A DNA stretch of 64,000 bases, from the NCBI RefSeq assembly GCF_964340395.1, contig NC_135569.1, forward strand, positions 16,905,257 through 16,969,256, read 5' to 3'. This stretch comes from Glandiceps talaboti. Taxonomy: Eukaryota > Hemichordata > Enteropneusta > Spengelidae. This document shows, in pieces, positions 1-12,329 of the stretch (position 1 is its first letter; every line of letters starts with the position of its first letter). Both the position numbers and the translations under genes were made by a program. The notes below the pieces were generated by a model. That model did no database searches, had not been told where the DNA came from, and saw only the letters and a program-made list of their open reading frames with translations.

Positions 1-1490
1 CCAATAGCTAGTCTATCAGCTAGCCCTCGGATGTTCTTCCGATAAAATACGACACACAGCTGAACAATGCTATCGAGGATGGAACATCTGAGGTCTAGCG
101 AATGTCATCAGGATATAAATAACTGCCAATCAGAGAACCGTATTAGCGACAAGCACAAACAGAGGACAATAGCTAAATTATCATGCATATTCATCTTAAG
201 GAGGGGCTTGTATAAATATAACCACCAATGCGTTAACTAAAATGTGTGAATGACAACGTCTACACACTCATCAAACTCACAATTACCATAAACCGATAAG
301 CCATAGTAGTGACGTAAATGTGTTTGTCAACACTTGCATGCAGAGATTCCCCGAGGTCATAGGTTATTGAATATTTTAAAGTATATATATGCATATATGG
401 CCCAACCCACCGTTTATCGTAATCTCAATGGAATGTCCGGTCTGAAAATGACATTCGCTAGACTGTTCGGGCAAGCCCTCACATGCGAACTTCGTTCGCT
501 TATAGTTATAGCATCGAAAGAAAGCCCGAACGTCTAGCAGCAAGACTAACCAATAGCATGAGATCCATATGGGGTAACATTTAATCCCATAGCCGGGATA
601 GGGACGTTTTATAGGGAACTTATTGTTTGTATCCATAACTAATTTGTTATAGCTTTTGGTGCTTGTTTGTGATGACACTAACCCTCAGCTGATTGATCAA
701 TACTCTTTTAAGATGTGTGAAATTGTGAGTATAGTAGAATAAAATTTTCACAAAACTGTTCCAGTTGATAAGTTTAAGAACAAAGTTTTATCCATTGGCT
801 AAAATGTTGCATTCAAATTACAATGTGTGAATTTAACTGTATGTATTCTGTGTTGTTAGAAACAATCCCATACCACCAGTACATTCCATGATTGTAGTAA
901 AATGTTTTATTTTTTTATAGTTGGGTGGAATTCAATAAAAGTTGACGCCATTATTTTTCCTAAAACAGTTTCCTCTCTTTCCCAAATCTGGAATGCAAGT
1001 GTGTATTTGAAACAGAAAAGCAGATGAGTTCATGTCAGCACAGTTAACAACTGTCTTTTCATATTGTATTTCCCAATCTATTTCCCAATTTAAAAGAATA
1101 TATGATATGGCTAGTGTATAGATACTAGATGTTGAGTTTAATTCAATTCTATTTGACTTAAAATTCATCTACATGTAGTGTTGACATTGTTTCTAAAGTT
1201 GGTGTTACTCACTTGCATGAACAGCCATTGTTACTAGACATAGGTTAAAGAGAATCCAAACTCAACATGTAACCTCTAGACTTGCAATAAACTCAGTCTG
1301 GCATTGTAGAACATTGTGGGGAAAATAGTAATTTCATGAGACATTTTTAATACATACAGACGTGTATTTGTCATTCATGCAATTGATATGTGGTTATGAA
1401 ATAAAATATCAAACTAGAGGATGACCCTGAACAATTTAATAATGCATCACATACACAATGTTCATGCTGTACTTAACTACCTACCTATCC
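1..1490. other. Intergenic, no gene recognised
   Basis: Reading frames here are short and show no family signature. The only structure seen is an imperfect inverted repeat at about 456-540, where GCTAGACTGTTCGGGC is answered by GCCCGAACGTCTAGC about 50 bases on. It may be a small hairpin or the relic of an inverted-repeat element. Confidence 0.5.
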
Positions 1491-1508
1491 GCAAAAAAAT
1501 AAGCGGAC

Positions 1509-1740
1509 ACACACACACACACATACATGTACTATAGATACCGGCACACAATGGTCAATGACATACATACATACATACACGCACATAAATGAATACATAC
1601 ATACATACATACATACATACATACATACATACATACAGACAGACGTACATACATACATACATACATGCATACATACATACATACAGACAGACAGACAGAC
1701 GTACATACATACATACATACATACATACATACATACATAC
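1509..1740. repeat. CATA/CAGA tetranucleotide microsatellite
   Basis: A short CA run is followed by tandem CATA units with interspersed CAGA blocks and ACGT variants. The repeat has no stop codon in some frames, so it opens apparent reading frames on both strands; none is a gene. Confidence 0.95.
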
Positions 1741-2001
1741 TAATACACATTAAGTACAGTTGTATATCTTTGCATATTTATTTCTTAGCATTGCCCCATG
1801 TTTTCAACTCCAGAAACAGGTGCCATTAGTTGTAAAAAGAACAAATATAAAAAACTGTGTTCAAAATATTAGTAATTTATTATTCAGGAAAAAAATGAGA
1901 ACAACTAGATGAAATGAGCAATTCTAATTGGAAAGTTCAAAAGTTTTATGCATGATATTGATACTCAATACTATACATATCATGCAAATCAATTGGGATA
2001 A

Positions 2002-4698
2002 GGGAGTGATCAGTTTTTACGGCCGGGGGTGGGCCGGTGACTTTTTGTTCATGTTGTACTTAAAAATAGTGACCCCCCCCTGCAATTCATTCACAAAACA
2101 ATCCAACCCCCCCCCCCTCTGACAAATAAAAAAACACAATGACCCCCCCCCCCCCCCCCCCCCCCCCATCTGTTGACAAGAAACACTCTTTTTGTTCTTG
2201 CAAAAGACACTATTCTCAAAGCATAATACCGCACACTGGACAGTTAATTTTACATGTTACATTTTCAGTAATTTTAAGTGTATCTGGTAAATTCGGTTGC
2301 TATCCCAAATCCATTGCTTCACATGTATAAAGCTCTTTATATAGGAACCCTATGAAAAGTATGATTGTCTGTTCACGGACGTAGACAATATTCATGGTTT
2401 AGTAACCAAAAATTCTAGGATATCTCTTAGATTGAGTAAACTATTAATATTTATTAATTCAGCTAATTATCCAGTACAATATTATAAATGGAGTTAATAT
2501 ACTTGTAAACCCATGTCAATAACTGTTACACATAATGATGTACTCGCATCATATAATGAATTGTTTACATCATATAAAGATATGTTCACATCATATAGTC
2601 AATATATTGTTTTCTTTAAACTTAACACAACTGTGGCTTTCCATACTTGTACACGTTTGCACTCCTCAAGGTTTTGAATAATGAAATGTGATAAATGTCA
2701 TTGTTTCAAAATTAAATTAAAAAATGTCATAAAAATGTTTTCTGTACTACAGCAGTTTCTAAACTAGATTACTAAATTCAATTCACTTACTACTGGCTAT
2801 GTTGTCCAGTATATTGTTGGCAACATGATAGCCTTGAAAATAAATACACTCTAATACCAAGGAAATGTAACATTATGATCTGCTGACAAAATTTTACTCT
2901 CAGTATACAGTCACTCAATGTGGATACTAAGATATTCCAGAGGAGATGTAAAATCTAATTTTTCTCATAACTTAAATTTGCACCGTGTCAGTACTATAGA
3001 AGTTCTGGCTACAGTAAATAGCCCTTTACTAGATCATCATCAAACAAGTCTGTGTTTATAACTTTGTTTATCAGTCATTCACATAATATATATTCCCTGA
3101 GAATCCGGTTGATATTGTGTTCACCTTGGAATATATTTCTTTCTTGGTAGTTTATGGTGTAAAACAATAGCAAGAGAAAAGGGGGTTTCACATGTAGCCT
3201 GGTAACATGTATTAAACTTGGTGATGGTCACAGGTATCAGAGAAGAAGTGAAACACAAACACAGAAAAGTTATTTTTATAAGACAATTCGTACTATAGCT
3301 ATGCCAAGTAACAGTACAATAGTTTGTACATGTATGATAAATCAACATATTAGGGGTGAGATCAGTAGGTAAAAAAACTTATTCTTTTAGTAAGGGCCTC
3401 AGAACACCTTCCTCACCCCTTCTAACTAAAATGGTAAAATTGTTGCAGACAGCACAATCAATTTCAAATCAGTATGTAGTATCATGTAGTGCTATGAATA
3501 CAAAGCCAGTATGTAGTGAGGAAAAAATAGCTTTTTCATTGGCACAATAATGTATTTTAGGGCCATGCATAACACATTTTTTTCCCATTTTTCAATTTGA
3601 CATTTTTGTGTTGGGGTACAAAACAGATTTCATTATAAAGGACCTCCTCTCACCCCACCCCTCACTAAAAGAATTTAGTTTTTATCCTAAATTGAACTAT
3701 TGATCTCAACCATAAATCAATTTGGAACTCTAATGGAGATGATCATAGCTATCATACATTATATGTACAAAAATGTATAGGAACTAAACTTTAAACTATA
3801 CACATGGACATTGAATATCCAATATCTAGACACAGGCTGGGTCAGGCACTTTCAGTCACAGTGTTTGCCATATATTATTTCAAAGTGTCCTAAATTGGTT
3901 ATGTTAATTTGTACACAATTCCACATGTTCAGGTCAATGGAGGAACAGATTTTAGAGCCAGTAAATCTTAAGGTATTTCATTTCTTATGTGTTACATGTA
4001 CAGCTACACATGCAAGTTTTTGTACCACAAAATGACACAATGCAACTCATGGCGTGCAATAGCGAGAAGTCAATTTTCTAACAAATAACTGTTGCTTAAA
4101 GATGGCCATGGTGCAGTGTTGTGATGCCATACCATATGTATTGGATGTATCAAGAGACAGAGTTTATGTTATATTTGAATGTATATTTATAGCTATTTGT
4201 TTATGGTTTATTTTATGCACTTACATTTTTTTGTTTAATAGCTTGCACAGCGCCCACAAGTGGCAGCATAGCGGCTCAATGACTAGTACACATGCGTGTC
4301 CTATACACTAAGCGATGTTTTTTTGGTAGTTTTACCCAAGGATGCATTGCGGTACAATGACTACGCATATGCAAGTTCTACATGTATGTACGATGTACAA
4401 TCTCCACACCAAGGGCGCTATCTATGATATCATTGTGAGGCAGCTGGTCACAAATGAATCTACCCAGCTGTGTGAGCTTAGGGGCTTTGGCCTAGTTATG
4501 ATATTAAATGTGTGGACATTGAAGTACAGGAGCATGGCTCATGATTTTGTTTAGTTGAAAACAAGGTGACCCCCCCCCCCTTATTCGCCTCGTAAAAATG
4601 ATGACCCCCCCCCCTTCTTTGAGTCCCAAATTGAGGTGCCCCCCCCCCCCCCCTCTGATTTACCAGCCCGCCCCCGGCCGTAAAAACTGACCGCTCCC
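2002..4698. mobile_element. Non-autonomous PIF/Harbinger-like DNA transposon, copy 1
   Basis: The ends form terminal inverted repeats of about 37 bases with four mismatches. The left end begins GGGAGTGATCAGTTTTTACG and the right end is its inverse. The element is flanked by TAA at 1999-2001 and TAA at 4699-4701. A 3-bp TWA target duplication and GGG-initial termini are typical of PIF/Harbinger elements. Just inside each end lie long C tracts broken by short spacers. I see no transposase or Myb-like frame in its 2.7 kb, so I infer a non-autonomous copy. It shares the GGTCAGTTT core with the copies at 7854, 19527 and 29566 but differs in the bases that follow, so it is probably a subfamily. Confidence 0.8.
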
Positions 4699-4701
4699 TA
4701 A

Positions 4702-7118
4702 TCTGGCTAGTATTACAATGTCATTACTGAATATAATTTTACTTATGATATGTTGCTAGCAATGTGAATTGTTGAATGCAACATAATTCCATGAATGAAA
4801 CATATTTGATTGTACATGTAATTTTCAACAACAGACAGTTATTATGATTAGACAACCATAACAAATATGATCAACAAAACAATTTTCAATTTTCTCTGTG
4901 ATCTTGAGTAATACAATTGGCAAAACGTTTGATTGGGTGAACTGATATGACCACACTGTTTTCCATTTGTGTTTGAGAGAAAGAAAATGGTGCAAATATA
5001 TGAATCACGTACCCTGTGTTTTCATTGAGTATTTAGCCTTATTACTCTGTTGAAAGAGCCCCCTTAGAAGTGTTTGATAATCAGAAAAATGTTCAAGAAA
5101 TCATGCAAGACAATTTAAGGCTTCTTGGTAACAATATGATGTATTTTCCTGCAGTGTTCCACTGAAAGAGCTTTAATGCACAGGGATTTGGAACTGGTCA
5201 GTGTATATGTTTGCAGATATTTGTTGTTGGTATTTTTTACCCCTTTTTCATTATCTTTTTTCATATTTCAAACCTTTCCCCTTCAAGGTGTCATTTAATA
5301 AAGTTGCACTTTGAAAGCCAGTCATAGATGACAAGTTAACAGACTAGGTTGAGACATGACCGAGGGTCGCCACTTGAGGGCGCTCGGAGGTAGCTCATTA
5401 ATGGTTAATAAGGCAGGTAGCAACAGCAAAGGTTGATTCAAAAACAAGAAATGCCTAAATGAAAATGAATAGCGATAAAAAGGCAACCAGGCTATCAATG
5501 TTAATATAACGATATATTCGCATAATATATTGACTGAAATGGTCAATATATTGTATTTTTTAGACTTAAGACAGCTGCGGCTTTCCATAGAAACATGTTA
5601 CCGCACATGGCATGATGGTGCGTGTCACAACATTTGAAGCTGGGCACAAAACATTAAAGCAGCTAGTGCGCTGGCCGTCGATACCAGGGCACCGCACCCT
5701 GCTAAAAAAAACCTCATGATGGATGACGACTGCGAGAATTACCGCGAAGTATATGTTGGGAACGATTATTTTACCGTCAAGATCGAGTGAGAATTTCTGT
5801 TTGCCACTATGGCGAAAAACGCATAAAACATTTTTGTCAAACTGAATATGAGTTCGCCTTTGCGAATTTGGCTAATGTTTGGGTGAATGTTTTAAGATGC
5901 ATAAAATAAGTCAACATGGTAAACTAAAAACAAACACACAGATAGAGTCAGTTGAATTCATGCAGAACAGTTTGCATATTGTACTAGTTCACTTAAAATA
6001 TGAGAGTTCATTTACTTCTATTATTTTTTTATTATTAAAACCAACACAATACACTATAACTCCACCAAATATATGTTTAAACTATTTTGAAAATTTCAGG
6101 CATTTTTAATTCATTCAAACTGTTATATATCTAATATTTGTGAGAAATAACTACTTCTACACCCATGCCAAATTGTTTGCTTATATTATTAAATGAAACA
6201 CTTCTTTACTCTACTATCAAACCAATTTGGCAACGCGACCATCTTGCAAAACGTTGCCATTTTTAATTCATGCAAGTGATCCATATCAAATTATGATAAG
6301 ATGACTGATATCACTATTCTTACCCAATGTCCATCCTAACTTTAGTTTAGAAAGTATTTTATTAATCTACTAATGATCATGGTAGCCATCTTGAATAGGT
6401 GGCCATTTTAGATTTATGCAAATGGTTTAATACTTAGTCATAGGCCAAACTCTACTTTCATACCAAATTTGGTGTAATTATCATGACCATTTTCTGAAAT
6501 CTGATCTACACTATGAGTAGCTTTACTTGTGTTTAATTCAGTCAACAATGAATTTGTTTAACAGATAGAGGCAAATTGACTGATGAGCACCCCTGAAATA
6601 CCCTTATACAATTATCTAATTACTTCACTATTGTAAGTCTACAGAACAGATAGGAAAATCTACATACAACATATCAAAAGATTCATGGATTGTATGCTCC
6701 CCAGGGAGTTGAGGAAGTATAAAGGGCCGTTGTGCTGCTATAGATCCGCGCCAGGGGTAATAATTGTACAGCACTAGCAAAATCTATTCATATATATGCA
6801 TATATATGCAAATTTGAGGGGTAAGATCTCAAAATTTCACTTTGAAGGCATGTTTTTTTGGGATTCAGCACTATTAAATTATGCTAGAAAAGTTGCCTTT
6901 CAGCTTTTACCCAAAAATGCCAACAAAAACATTTTCCATGCAGCCAGCGGCTTCTTCTGGAATTGGAACTAGACTAGATTGAACAAGGAAAAGTATTGTA
7001 TCTCAAAAGTGGATGTACAGTTTCGATTTTTTTTAGTTTTGCCGCTGACTTTGTTAAATAATGCAAAAAGTATGATTTGTGTAGCAATGCACATTTAACG
7101 AAATCGAAACAATGTTTT
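4702..7118. other. Intergenic; one dispersed repeat, no gene recognised
   Basis: Bases about 5530-5590 resemble 2595-2645 in the same orientation: both contain GTCAATATATTG followed by a T-rich stretch and GGCTTTCCATA. This marks an old dispersed repeat, one copy of which lies inside the transposon at 2002-4698. No coding sequence could be supported. Confidence 0.45.
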
Positions 7119-7447
7119 ATTTTAAGCGAAAGTTTCACAAAACTTGCATTATTTAAATGTGTACGTCGAATATTTATCTTCCGAATCCCAAATTAAACTC
7201 ACAGCAATTACTCTTTTCAAATTTTCACGTTACAATCTTTCAAAAAACTACTGCCTTGTAAAGATCATTTACAAACCAAAAAAATACACTTCTTTCTACA
7301 GCGTTACCTTAACAGCATTCAATAATTGTTTGCTCTGTAGTTTGACTAACTCTAGTTTGATCAAATTGTTTATATTTTACCACTAATACCACTTGCTGTG
7401 ACGTCGACGTATTTTAAACGATATTAAACGATAAATTTTAACCTTAC

Positions 7448-7607
7448 CGTATTCTTGTCAACCTCCGGCCAGTCGACAGTCATCGGTTCTTCTTTCCGTC
7501 GGAACACTTCCATCAAAGGTATCTTCATGTATCCACTATACACTGGTGAGGCAGAACATCAGAGTAATCCACATCAGTTGGAGGAGCTGGGTTTCGCACA
7601 CCGCCAT
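7448..7607 (-). pseudogene. Degenerate first-exon copy A
   Basis: This is a duplicate of the exon at 12162-12320. It keeps the ATG context, the opening residues MAVCE and the GTAAGG donor. The hydrophobic stretch carries a 4-base gain next to the bases encoding S-G-Y, which brings a TAG in frame at codon 24. It is also 3 bases shorter near codon 7. As it has no splice acceptor of its own, it would be skipped from transcripts started at copy C unless a promoter came with the duplication. Confidence 0.75.
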
Positions 7608-7853
7608 CTGTATTTTAAGCGAAAGTTTCACAAAACTTGCATTATTTAAATGTGTACGTCGAATATTTATCTTCAGCTATACAGACCGAATCCCAAATTA
7701 AACTCACAGCAATTACGCTTTTCAAATTTTCACGTTACAATCTTTCAAAAACTACTGCCTTGTAAAGATCATTTACAAACCAAAAAAATACACTTCTTTC
7801 TACAGCGTTACCTTAACAGCATTCAATAATTGTTTGCTCTGTAGTTTGACTAA

Positions 7854-9903
7854 GGGACCGGTCAGTTTCTCCAGCCTGGAGGGGGGGGGGGGGTCGGTGG
7901 ATTCTTAAATCGGGTCGACAAAAAGTCACTGACCCCCCTATCTGTAAAACCAAAAACAGGCTGACCCCCCCTATCACTTAATTCTAAAACATGATGACCC
8001 CCCCCCCCCATATATAATATTCGCATGACAGCTATTTTGTTATCGTGACTCAGTGTGGACTGCTTGACTTTCTTGCATCTACTTTATAAGATCCCGGGTT
8101 AGCACTATCATATTTATAATTATTGACTACACAGGGTAAATATATTAGAAAAGGAGTTTAATAGCATCTTGGCTGTGAAAGGTAGGAAAGCTTGAGAAGG
8201 GAATATGTACATCTCTTATGGGGGTCCTAGGGGGTCTCCCCCTAGAAGCCCAGGAGGTTTTTAACTCTGAAAAGTCAATTTTGAGACTATTCAGACATTT
8301 TCAGAAAATAATTTCCAAGCTTTACAAGACAGCACCAACATGTAAAATGCAACTACACAAGGTTGAAATATTTTTGAAATATAGTTTGATAGGATCTTGA
8401 CAGTAAGAGGTAGGGGGGGAGATCTTGAGACTAGGATGTGTACACCTCATGTGGGGGGGGGGGTCCTGGGGGTCTCCCCCTAGAAGCTCTGGAGGTTTTT
8501 AAATCTGAAAAGTCAATTTTGAGACTATTCAGACCCTTTCAGACAATAATTTCCAAGCCTTACAAGACAACACCAACATGTTAAAAGCAATTACATAGGG
8601 TTGAAACACTTTTGAAATATACTTTGATAGCATCTTGACAGTAAGAGGGGAAGAGCTTCAGACTGGGATATGTCCACCGCATGTGGGGGGGGGGGGGGTC
8701 TGAGGGGGGTCTCCCTCAAGAAACCCTGGAGGATTTTTACTCTTAAAGCCAATATTTAGGCTATTCAGACCCTTTCAAGCAATAACTTAATCCATGCTTT
8801 ACAAGACAGCAAGTATCAGAAACTATTCTTTATAACTTACACTAAGGGTTGAAATATGTTCTTAAAAAGTTTAAATGGCATCATTATATACATGTAGTAA
8901 AGGTCAGCACATCTATAATGGTAGTATCATTGGTAGGGGAGGTTTGGAGTTTAAGGCAATTTTAGACTATCTTGGCAAAGTTTCAGATCTTGAAAAGACA
9001 ATATCATATCAAATTAGAATAGGGTGAAAATATTTAAGAAAAGTTTAATACCATTATGACAGTAAAAAGATTGTTGGTGCATCTGATTGTTGGTTGAATG
9101 TATGAGTGACCTCTAGGGGTGAGGGAGTCCTTGGGGTTGTCCCCCTGGCAGATCTGGAGTTTTTTGCTTGAGTAAAGGCAATGTTTAGGTTATTCATAAC
9201 CTTTGAGGTAATATTTCCAAGCTTCGAAAAGCTAACGTAAAACGTTTTTAAATGAGTTTCTCATATCACATAAAATGGACACGTAACATTAGTATATAGG
9301 GGCATTAATATTGCATGTATAATAAAGTCACCGGTATGTTATTAGAGAACTTTAGGTGGTCATACCTAGTGTATAATAGTAACTGGAATCTGATGAGATG
9401 TGGTGATTTGTAGTGTCAATAGCATGACGAGTAGAACAATTTAGATTAACTTCATTTATAAACTATCTATGAAAATTACCATTACGAAACCTTCAAGTTC
9501 ACTTTTGCCCCAAACTGCAATATAAGGGAAGCATTGATTGTGAAACAGCCAAGCATTTACATGACATGTTCTGTAACTAGTGTGGTAGGTAGGTAATACC
9601 GGTACATGTATATGAATATGTATAGTTAGGTTTGAACTAATAAGTAATGTTAAAGAATTCATGTAAGAAACAGGGACAAGAACAAATATTGACATGTACC
9701 ACATTTCAGACAAGGCTATATGCCATTGTAGAAAGGATTTTTTTCTTCCATCACAATCTAAAACACAATGACCCCCCCTATCCACAATTTTCAAAACAGC
9801 ATGACCCCCCCCCCCCTACTCCCAATTTCAAAAACAGTGTGACCCCCCCCCCTACCAATCCACCCTCCCCCCCCCCCCCCGCCCGAAGAAACTGACCGGT
9901 CCC
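7854..9903. mobile_element. Non-autonomous PIF/Harbinger-like DNA transposon, copy 2
   Basis: The termini are GGGACCGGTCAGTTTCT and its inverse at 9887-9903, with TAA on both sides (7851-7853 and 9904-9906). The neighbouring tandem copy at about 7339-7350 shows the uninterrupted site with a single TAA, so the insertion and its TAA duplication can be read directly. Subterminal G and C tracts mirror each other. From 8150 to about 9200 the interior is a tandem array of diverged units of about 235 bp. No transposase frame is visible. Confidence 0.88.
8150..9200. repeat. Internal ~235-bp tandem repeat of the transposon
   Basis: At least three clear units, at about 8158, 8390 and 8625, and one or two more degraded ones share the same order of blocks: a T-A-rich start, a G tract followed by GGTCTCCCCCTAGAAGC, TTTTGAGACTATTCAGA, and TTTCCAAGC-TTACAAGACA. 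The copy at 19527-20961 has only one or two units, so unit number differs between family members. Confidence 0.75.
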
Positions 9904-10012
9904 TAATTCTAGTTTGATTAACGAACTCAAATTGTTTATATTTTACCACTAATACCACTTGCTGTGACGTCGACGTATTTTAAACGATATAAACGATAAA
10001 TTTTAACCTTAC

Positions 10013-10171
10013 CGTATTCTTGTCAACCTCCGCCGGCGGCCAGTCTTCGGTTCTTCTTTCCGTCGGAACACTTCCATCAAAGGCATCTTCATGTATCCAC
10101 TATACGCTGGTGAGGCAGGACATCAGAGTAATCCACATCAGTCGGAGGAGCAGGGTTTCGCACACAGCCAT
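10013..10171 (-). pseudogene. Degenerate first-exon copy B
   Basis: This second duplicate of the exon at 12162-12320 opens with ATG and residues MAVCE and keeps the GTAAGG donor. It shares the 4-base gain of copy A, giving the same early TAG. It has also lost one base and changed sequence in the segment matching TVDWPEVD. The shared lesion shows that copies A and B descend from one already broken duplicate. Confidence 0.75.
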
Positions 10172-10266
10172 CTGTATTTTAAGCGAAAGTTTCACAAAAC
10201 TTGCATTATTTAAATGTGTACGTCGAATATTTATCTTCAGCTAACACAGACCGAATGCCAAATTAA

Positions 10267-11913
10267 AGGTGATTCAAAATGCTCACATTCACTATCGCTA
10301 ATTTGCTAGACGACATGTTTGTGAAACGCATTCTGGTTTTAAAACTTTTCAAAAGCGTCTGCAAACACCTTAAAATGACCCTTTTTCAGTCACTTCCCTT
10401 CGGATTTACTTCGAGAGTTTTCGGGTATTTCCGGTCCCACCTAGACCACGGGATTTTATGACGTCATAAGGGGTACACATTAGCACTAAGACTATGACGA
10501 GCGTAGTCACTAGGTGAATAAAACTCAACAGCATTGTGAAAAAATACAATCCTAGTGTTGTCTCATTGACTTGTTGGGGACTCGAATTATTGCTTGTTTT
10601 TATCACGGTGATTATTATATATCGGTAGAGGGGTAGTGTTGTCAAGTTTTGTGCAGTCACCGCGGCCGCGGCAGTAAGCTTATACTAGGATAGTTCCGCC
10701 GATCAAAGCTGAAGCAGTGTATGTACAATGTACGTATGGAATCGGGAGAGCACAGCGCACATTCGTGTCGGGTTAAATTTATCCACGTGTTGATGTAATC
10801 CATATTTATCAATCAGATATATTGTAAAATTCTTCAAGTTGTACAGAAATAACGTCTCTAACTTCAAAACAAACCCTGAGAAATTGGACCGGACGTGGTT
10901 AAGTATCTAGTTGCAGGCTTTCTTTCGTAACCATGTGCTGGGGTCACGACCTTGATTGCCGACGTCAATATTGTCCAATCATATTTAATATAATGAACAC
11001 ATCGCGATATTTGATTTGTTGGTTTCCTAAACTGTATACTTCGAATACCATGATTCGTTACAAAATTCTTCTAATGAATATTAAATAGGCTTGTTGCATT
11101 AAATCAAGTGATATCGCAACAAGGGAAACCATACAAGTTTTCTTCCAGAAGAGTTGCTAAAGTCATGTAAATGACAACACTAAACTCACGAAATTTCCTC
11201 AATTCTTTACAATTTTATTGCTGATAATATGGCAATCTAATAGCTAGTTTATTTATTCAAGATAAATATGTTTACTTTGTTACTAAATGCGCCGTTCAAA
11301 AGGCGACATCAGTGAGTATAGTGGGCTAAAATATGCTGTCGACGCCATGCGTGTCGAAGATATTGTAATGCTTCTCGTCGGCAAATAATAAAAAAATCAG
11401 ATAAATAAATTGAAACACGCGACCGACATTACAAGTGTTTATGTATATCTACACTGTAGTCTAGCCGTTTTGATTTATTTTGCCATAATATGGGGAGATA
11501 ATATTTTAGCATTTATACCCACAGACACCGCCAATTAGTGAGAAAGTGTGAGTAAATATCGGTAAATGTTGGTTAATAAGACATGTAGAGTGTAGTTTTT
11601 GTTTACTGATGTCTGTTACAACCATTAGCAATGTATTTTTTCACAATGCTGTTGAGTTTTATTCACCTAGTGACTACGCTCGTCATAGTCTTAGTGCTAA
11701 CGTGTACCCCTTATGACGTCATAAAATCCCGTGGTCTAGGTGGGACCGGAAATACCCGAGAACTCTCGAAGTAAATCCGAAGGGAAGTGACTGAAAAAGG
11801 GTCATTTTAAGGTGTTTGCAGACGCTTTTGAAAAGTTTTAAAACCAGAATGCATTTCACAAACATGTCGTCTAGCAAATTAGCGATAGTGAATGTGAGCA
11901 TTTTGAATCACCT
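10267..11913. mobile_element. Long-TIR transposon flanked by TTAA
   Basis: Terminal inverted repeats of about 282 bases (10267-10548 and 11632-11913) are nearly identical and start AGGTGATTCAAAATGC. TTAA flanks the element at 10263-10266 and 11914-11917. The empty site, AAATTAAACTCACAGC, is present in the two paralogous units near 7190 and 7695, which confirms the TTAA duplication. TTAA duplication is known for piggyBac and some Kolobok elements; the termini do not start with CCC, so piggyBac is not assured. The 60-codon frames at 10279-10461 (+) and 11719-11901 (-) are the same TIR sequence read twice, not genes. The 1.1-kb core shows no transposase. Confidence 0.88.
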
Positions 11914-12161
11914 TTAACCTCACAGCAATTACTCTTTTCAAATTTTCACGTTACAATCTTTCAAAAAACTACTGCCTTGTAAAGATCATTTACAAACCAA
12001 AAAAATACACTTCTTTCTACAGCGTTACCATTCAGCATTCAATAATTGTTTGCTCTGTAGTTTGATTAACGAACTCAAATTGTTTATATTTTACCACTAA
12101 TACCACTTGCTGTGACGTCGACGTATTTTAAACGATATTAAACGATAAATTTTAACCTTAC

Positions 12162-12320
12162 CGCATTCTTGTCAACCTCCGGCCAGTCGACAGTCATCGG
12201 TTCTTCTTTCCGTCGGAACACTTCCATCAAAGGCATCTTCATGTATCCACTATACATGAGGCAGGACATTAGAGTAATCCACATCAGTTGGAGGAGCTTT
12301 CGGCTTTCGCACACCGCCAT
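12162..12320 (-). CDS. First coding exon, possible membrane-anchored or secreted protein
   Basis: This is a 159-base exon of 53 codons, starting at the ATG whose complement is 12318-12320 and ending in GCG before the splice donor GTAAGG at 12161-12156 (phase 0). The peptide opens MAVCESRKLLQLMWITLMSC and continues into a short hydrophobic run at residues 9-26, then a charged stretch with FRRKEEP and DWPEVDKN. That layout fits a signal peptide or a type II signal anchor; I do not recognise the family. Later exons should lie to the left, but no matching exon could be picked out. That it keeps its frame while copies A and B are broken supports it being the working exon. Confidence 0.55.
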
Positions 12321-12329
12321 TGTTCGTGA

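Larger units (their letters stand above)
7119..12325 (-). repeat. Tandem triplication of a ~490-bp exon-1 unit
   Basis: Three head-to-tail copies of a unit begin at TATTTTAAGCGAAAG: copy A 7119-7610, copy B from 7611 to about 10174, and copy C from about 10175 to 12325. Each unit holds, read on the minus strand, a start-codon exon, a GTAAGG splice donor and about 300 bases of following intron. Copy A is uninterrupted at 492 bases. Copy B is split by the transposon at 7854-9903 and copy C by the transposon at 10267-11913. Only copy C joins unrelated upstream DNA beyond 12325, so it is probably the ancestral 5' end, and copies A and B arose inside its first intron. Confidence 0.85.

Noticed and set aside
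1485-1750. Overlapping frames of Tyr-Val-Cys-Met repeats
   Set aside because: Produced by the CATA microsatellite on both strands.
10279-11901. Two opposing 60-codon frames with nearly identical peptides
   Set aside because: Both are the same terminal inverted repeat read inward; there is no ORF in the element core.
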